Of a stretch of DNA of 64,000 bases, positions 60,512 through 64,000 are shown one piece after another. Position 1 is the stretch's first letter. Each line of letters opens with the position of its first letter. The position numbers and the translations under genes were made by a program. The stretch is taken from NCBI RefSeq assembly GCF_032062135.1, contig NC_092861.1, positions 61,643,514 through 61,707,513 of the forward strand, written 5' to 3'. The notes under the pieces were generated by a model. That model had not been told where the DNA came from and made no database searches. It was given only the letters and a program-made list of their open reading frames with translations. This DNA is from Pyxicephalus adspersus. Lineage: Eukaryota > Chordata > Amphibia > Anura > Pyxicephalidae.

Positions 60512-61099
60512 TGTCACAGATCAGCACCACTGCTGATCTGGTACTTGTTGTCCTCCTGATAGTGTCTTGATTAGCAGCAGCTGTTCCCACCTTGCTTTAG
60601 CTGCTCTTCTGGCTCTGGACTTAGGGGCATTGCCGAGCCCTTCCTGCTAATTGATTCTCACCTATCCTTCTAGTCCCCGCCCAGCTAGCCTGTCAGTCTC
60701 CCTATATATCCTAGGCTCAGTCAGACACTTATTGCCTCAGCAATAGGTGTTACTACCTGAGGTTCCTGTGAGCATTCGGATTCCAGTCTTGTTTTCCTGT
60801 TCCTGACCTTGGCTTGTCCTTACCGTGCCTGTTCCTCTGCCTGCCCTGACCGGTTTTCGGTTTTGAATCTGCCTGTCGATTTTGTACTTTTCCTTCGGTT
60901 ATCTCAAGCTGTCAGCTGCTACCTGCTAGGGTGAGTCTGAGGGCCGCAACCTGGATGCTGTTCGCAGCAAAGCCCAACACCCCTTTCGGGGTGATCTGGT
61001 GAACACTGGGCAGTACCTTAGACTCTGAGGCTCTGATATCACCTTGGCTAATGGTAGCACAGAGGGTCCACCTCCTGTTCAAGTGTCTTTATCGTGACA
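60512..61099 (+). repeat. Solo LTR of a Gypsy-type element (588 bp)
   Basis: It starts TGTCACAGATCAGCACC and ends TCTTTATCGTGACA, with inverted TGTCAC/GTGACA termini. The flanks AATAG (60507-60511) and AATAA (61100-61104) agree in four of five bases, consistent with an aged 5-bp target duplication. Internally it is C/T-rich with GTTTTCCTGTTCCTGACC, typical of frog Gypsy LTRs. It is a different family from the LTR at 51617. No internal element sequence is adjacent. Confidence 0.8.
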
Positions 61100-61104
61100 A
61101 ATAA

Positions 61105-61577
61105 GCACAGCGGTAGTTAAAGAGAGCAGAAAGGTATGGGATTATCTTTAAAATCTAAGGTAATGAGAGCAATGATAACAAGGAAGGGGCATTAGGGTAC
61201 AAAACAATTGGTAAGAAGAGATAAGAAACAAGGAAAAAGAGAGAGCAAAAAGCCTCCCGGAGAGCGTGTGTGAGTTTAGGCACCAGGGGAGTTTTGCCCT
61301 GGTTGCTGGTTGTTGTTGGTGAGTGGTGTAGATGTCCTGTCAAAAGTGTAAGAGTCTGTTAAGTGATACGATGGGTAAAATGGTGACCCCAAGATGAGGT
61401 ATTTGGGAGAACCTCCAGGAGTTTGTGATATAGTTCCTGAGGCAGTGGGTGTGGCTGTAAACACTTATATCAATGGTGGCAGCAGGTAAAGATTGTGGCC
61501 ATCAGAGACCTGCAACCTCAGGGTGTACATTCCTTAGAGATGCAAGAGTTAGGAGTGCCAAGCTATATACAATTACA

Positions 61578-61632
<55 letters not shown>

Positions 61633-64000
61633 ATATATATATTTAAAAGATGATTGGTATTTATTGATTATTTGCTATTTTTTTGTGTTAATAAACAGCC
61701 TCCCTGGACATTTGACCCACGCTCAGTGGAATGTGTTTTGTATGGGGAAGGTGAGAGGGTCATAGGAGACAAGGGGTATGTCACCATCCAAGCTCCCCTA
61801 CTCGAAGGGTTTTCCTGTACGACCAGCTGACACTTTGTGCTTAAATATACAGCACATGAATGAAAATTCATACACCCAAGATCAGGATGAAGATGCATTC
61901 AACCTGGACCTGAATGAAGGCCTTTAAACACTATTTTAATGACATCTTAAAACAATGCTATAAATGTTTCATTTATTTACATTGTTTTCGTCAAAGCTAT
62001 TAGTGTCTCCATAGCCCATTGTAATACAATAGTTTTTTTTAGACTGGAATTGGTAAAAGTGTATTGTTTAAAGGAATGTTTTTGTTTAACTTAAGATATT
62101 GACTTGGATCAATTACAAATCAAATAAACCCTAATGGAATCAATCATTTCTCAGGACATTTCTATATTTCTTAGTACAATATTTAAGTATGTTTATATCC
62201 AGTACTTGCAGAGCTCTGCTGTGGCCCATTTGTACTAATTTACTAGGCGAATGGCCATCTGCGAGGATAAATTGCTCAGGCGCGCTTGGATTGTGGGTTC
62301 ACATGAGAACATGAATATAGGTGTGCACAACAACCATAATCTCTAAACCTACAATACTTAATAGTTATAGTAATAAAATTATTGAACTTATGTGTTTTGG
62401 ACATTGTTCTATGTGTCAATGTTGTACCTAAAAATAAAAACTTAAAAACAAAAACAGCAAAATGACAGGCTTGCTCAGTAATAAAGTGCACATGCATAAT
62501 GTAAAGCAGCAGATTTAAGAAACAACTTGGGTATCTGTCATTGGATTCTCTATTTAAAACATTAGTATTAAAAAAAAATAGGTGGTTTGTGAAATGCGCA
62601 TTTTCAAATGAGATACAAAGGTTTTTAGGCAGCAGAATAGGACAAGCAACCGTTATAGACACAGCTATCACACTGCCCATGGCGCCATTGAACACATTGC
62701 TATGGACAGAGTGAACCTGTACCGAGATCATGCATATTAGAGTATTTTGTATTTTGCACAAACAGTAAAAGCCCTCATTTATCTCTGTATCTATAAGCAT
62801 TGTGAAGAAAATTTCTTTTTTAGTTTTAGTTAATAAAAAGTGAAATGTGTATCAAAGAATGAAGAAAATACCCTTGACAAGGTAAAAGATTTATTTCATA
62901 AGATAATAACTTCTTCCAGTGTGTAATCTCTTTGCCCTGCATTCAGGAGAGTGCGTGCTCTTAACAATAAACCCATAACATTGTAGGGCAGTGTTAATTA
63001 GTGTTCACTTTTGTCTTATGAGCTGTAATGTAATAAATGCCTTGTGGTTAGCAATGTGGAGCAATCTAGTTACTGTTTTGTATAATAACCCTTGCCTGAG
63101 AGTTCCTGTCTCTGGGACTAGAAAATTGAACACATTGATCTAACCTTAATTCCTATGCTCAGTGATTGCAGTGAACATAACAATTAATTAGGAGTTGAAG
63201 ATGTTGTAAAATGAGGTTGGCCTACATACAAATTATCACACAGACATTTCCTATTTAAACTCTGAGCACTCAGAGGTACCTGAACTTTTTCAGTTTAAAC
63301 ATAATTTTTTATCATTTTCTGTATTATAAATGTAGTATACTTTCACTGCATGTGTATTGTTACCCCACTCGTGATAGCAATAAAGTTAAATAATATGTTA
63401 AAAAAGTGCTAAAATAATTAAAATGTAGGAACAATAGGAAAAAATAAACCAATGTTGGTTGCCCAGAGGGCACACATACAAATTCCTTAGTGCATATAGT
63501 TTACATGTTTGTAAACAACAGATGTCTAATGTGTAATCCCTATTAGCAATCATGCTTGATTGAGAAAAAAAAGTTAAGATTTTTCATTCAGCTTGAAACC
63601 TGTAAAATCATTGTGTCACTTTTTGATAGTTTTGTGTACTGTAGTATTGAAGCATGACATATTTGGTATCTGTTTACTTGACACAACCTTATTTTTATTT
63701 TGTACGGAAAAATGAGGATAATTGTTAAACAATGATAATTGTTTCTGTGCACTAAAATAATTTTACCATATTTTTTTCAAACTGAAAATAAGGATTAAAA
63801 AACAGTTGGGCAAATGTCATACAACATAAAAAGTTTGCAACCACCATCTTTTTTTGACTGACCCTTCTCTTTTTAGGAAATTTATTACTTTTTACAAACT
63901 AGAAAAAAGTTGAGCTTTTTTGTATGTTAAGAGTTGATTCTGTATTCTACTTCCCATATATCCTTGCTCACTTGAGGCTTGTAAAACAAGTGACTCTGAA
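61105..64000. other. Non-coding stretch to the right edge
   Basis: A compound (TG)n(TA)n microsatellite lies at 61577-61625. 62220-63260 has a more even composition and several homeodomain-like TAATTA words, and a 174-codon minus frame at 62276-62800 without any recognisable domain. I do not call a gene here. Confidence 0.45.
61577..61625. repeat. (TG)n(TA)n microsatellite
   Basis: A TG run passes directly into a TA run of about 18 units. Confidence 0.95.

Noticed and set aside
62276..62800. 174-codon minus-strand frame
   Set aside because: No recognisable domain, low-complexity hydrophobic stretches and no promoter or splice evidence; retained only as a possible conserved non-coding block.
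1..64000. tRNA, rRNA, snRNA genes and CRISPR arrays
   Set aside because: No cloverleaf with A and B boxes, no ribosomal sequence and no regularly spaced repeats were seen; the 17-bp tandem at 53326 and 31-bp tandem at 28291 have no spacers.

Overview
The window looks like an AT-rich, gene-poor stretch of an amphibian (most likely frog) nuclear genome. I found no host protein-coding gene, tRNA, rRNA or CRISPR array that I can defend. Almost every recognisable reading frame belongs to a decayed mobile element. The organism call is an inference. It rests on the mix of elements: L2 LINE copies with a 3' end reading roughly GCGCTATATAAATACTG, a Tx1/L1-type LINE, a Ngaro (tyrosine-recombinase) retrotransposon, a chromodomain Ty3/Gypsy element, a Gmr1-like Gypsy element, TTAA-flanked (Kolobok/piggyBac-style) miniature elements and Harbinger-type miniature elements. 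This mix is typical of frogs and also seen in some fish.

Layout. 1-1010: 5' end of a minus-strand Tx1/L1-type LINE ORF1. 1011-4888: unique-looking AT-rich DNA. 4889-7350: a plus-strand L2 LINE carrying two Harbinger-type insertions and one long foldback element. 8910-12420: a minus-strand Ngaro element in the order gag, RT, RNase H, tyrosine recombinase and a truncated SGNH-hydrolase-like frame. 15431-20970: two Ty3/Gypsy lineages fused head to tail on the minus strand. One is a chromovirus (RT, RNase H, integrase, chromodomain, 3' LTR). The other is Gmr1-like (gag, protease, integrase, with no RT in between). The abrupt switch lies near 18830. 26830-27214: C-terminal half of a mariner transposase; an N-terminal piece lies at 41382-41611. 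30257-31876: a diverged Harbinger-type element and TTAA-flanked elements. 37808-38499: a third clear Harbinger-type copy, with a 506-base assembly gap. 41744-41960: an L2 3' end. 43470-43802: LTR fragment. 48170-48975: an LTR-like stretch followed by a 166-codon open frame of unknown nature. 51617-52297: a solo LTR of the chromovirus family with a perfect 5-bp target duplication, sitting inside an older repeat. 52464-52780: another TTAA-type element. 58567-59544: a pogo/CENP-B-type transposase with a 159-bp internal tandem duplication. 60512-61099: a second solo LTR. The remainder is unique-looking AT-rich DNA. Some parts of it (about 12640-12960, 24380-24730, 34540-34880, 46960-47230 and 62220-63260) have a texture that could indicate conserved non-coding elements, but this cannot be shown without alignment.

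None of the mobile-element genes looks functional: stops, frameshifts and truncations are present in all of them. The most interesting points are the junction between the two Gypsy lineages, the gag-protease-integrase order of the upstream one, the tyrosine recombinase with a stop at its catalytic Arg, the orientation-consistent TTA duplications of the Harbinger-type copies, and the in-frame duplication in the pogo transposase.
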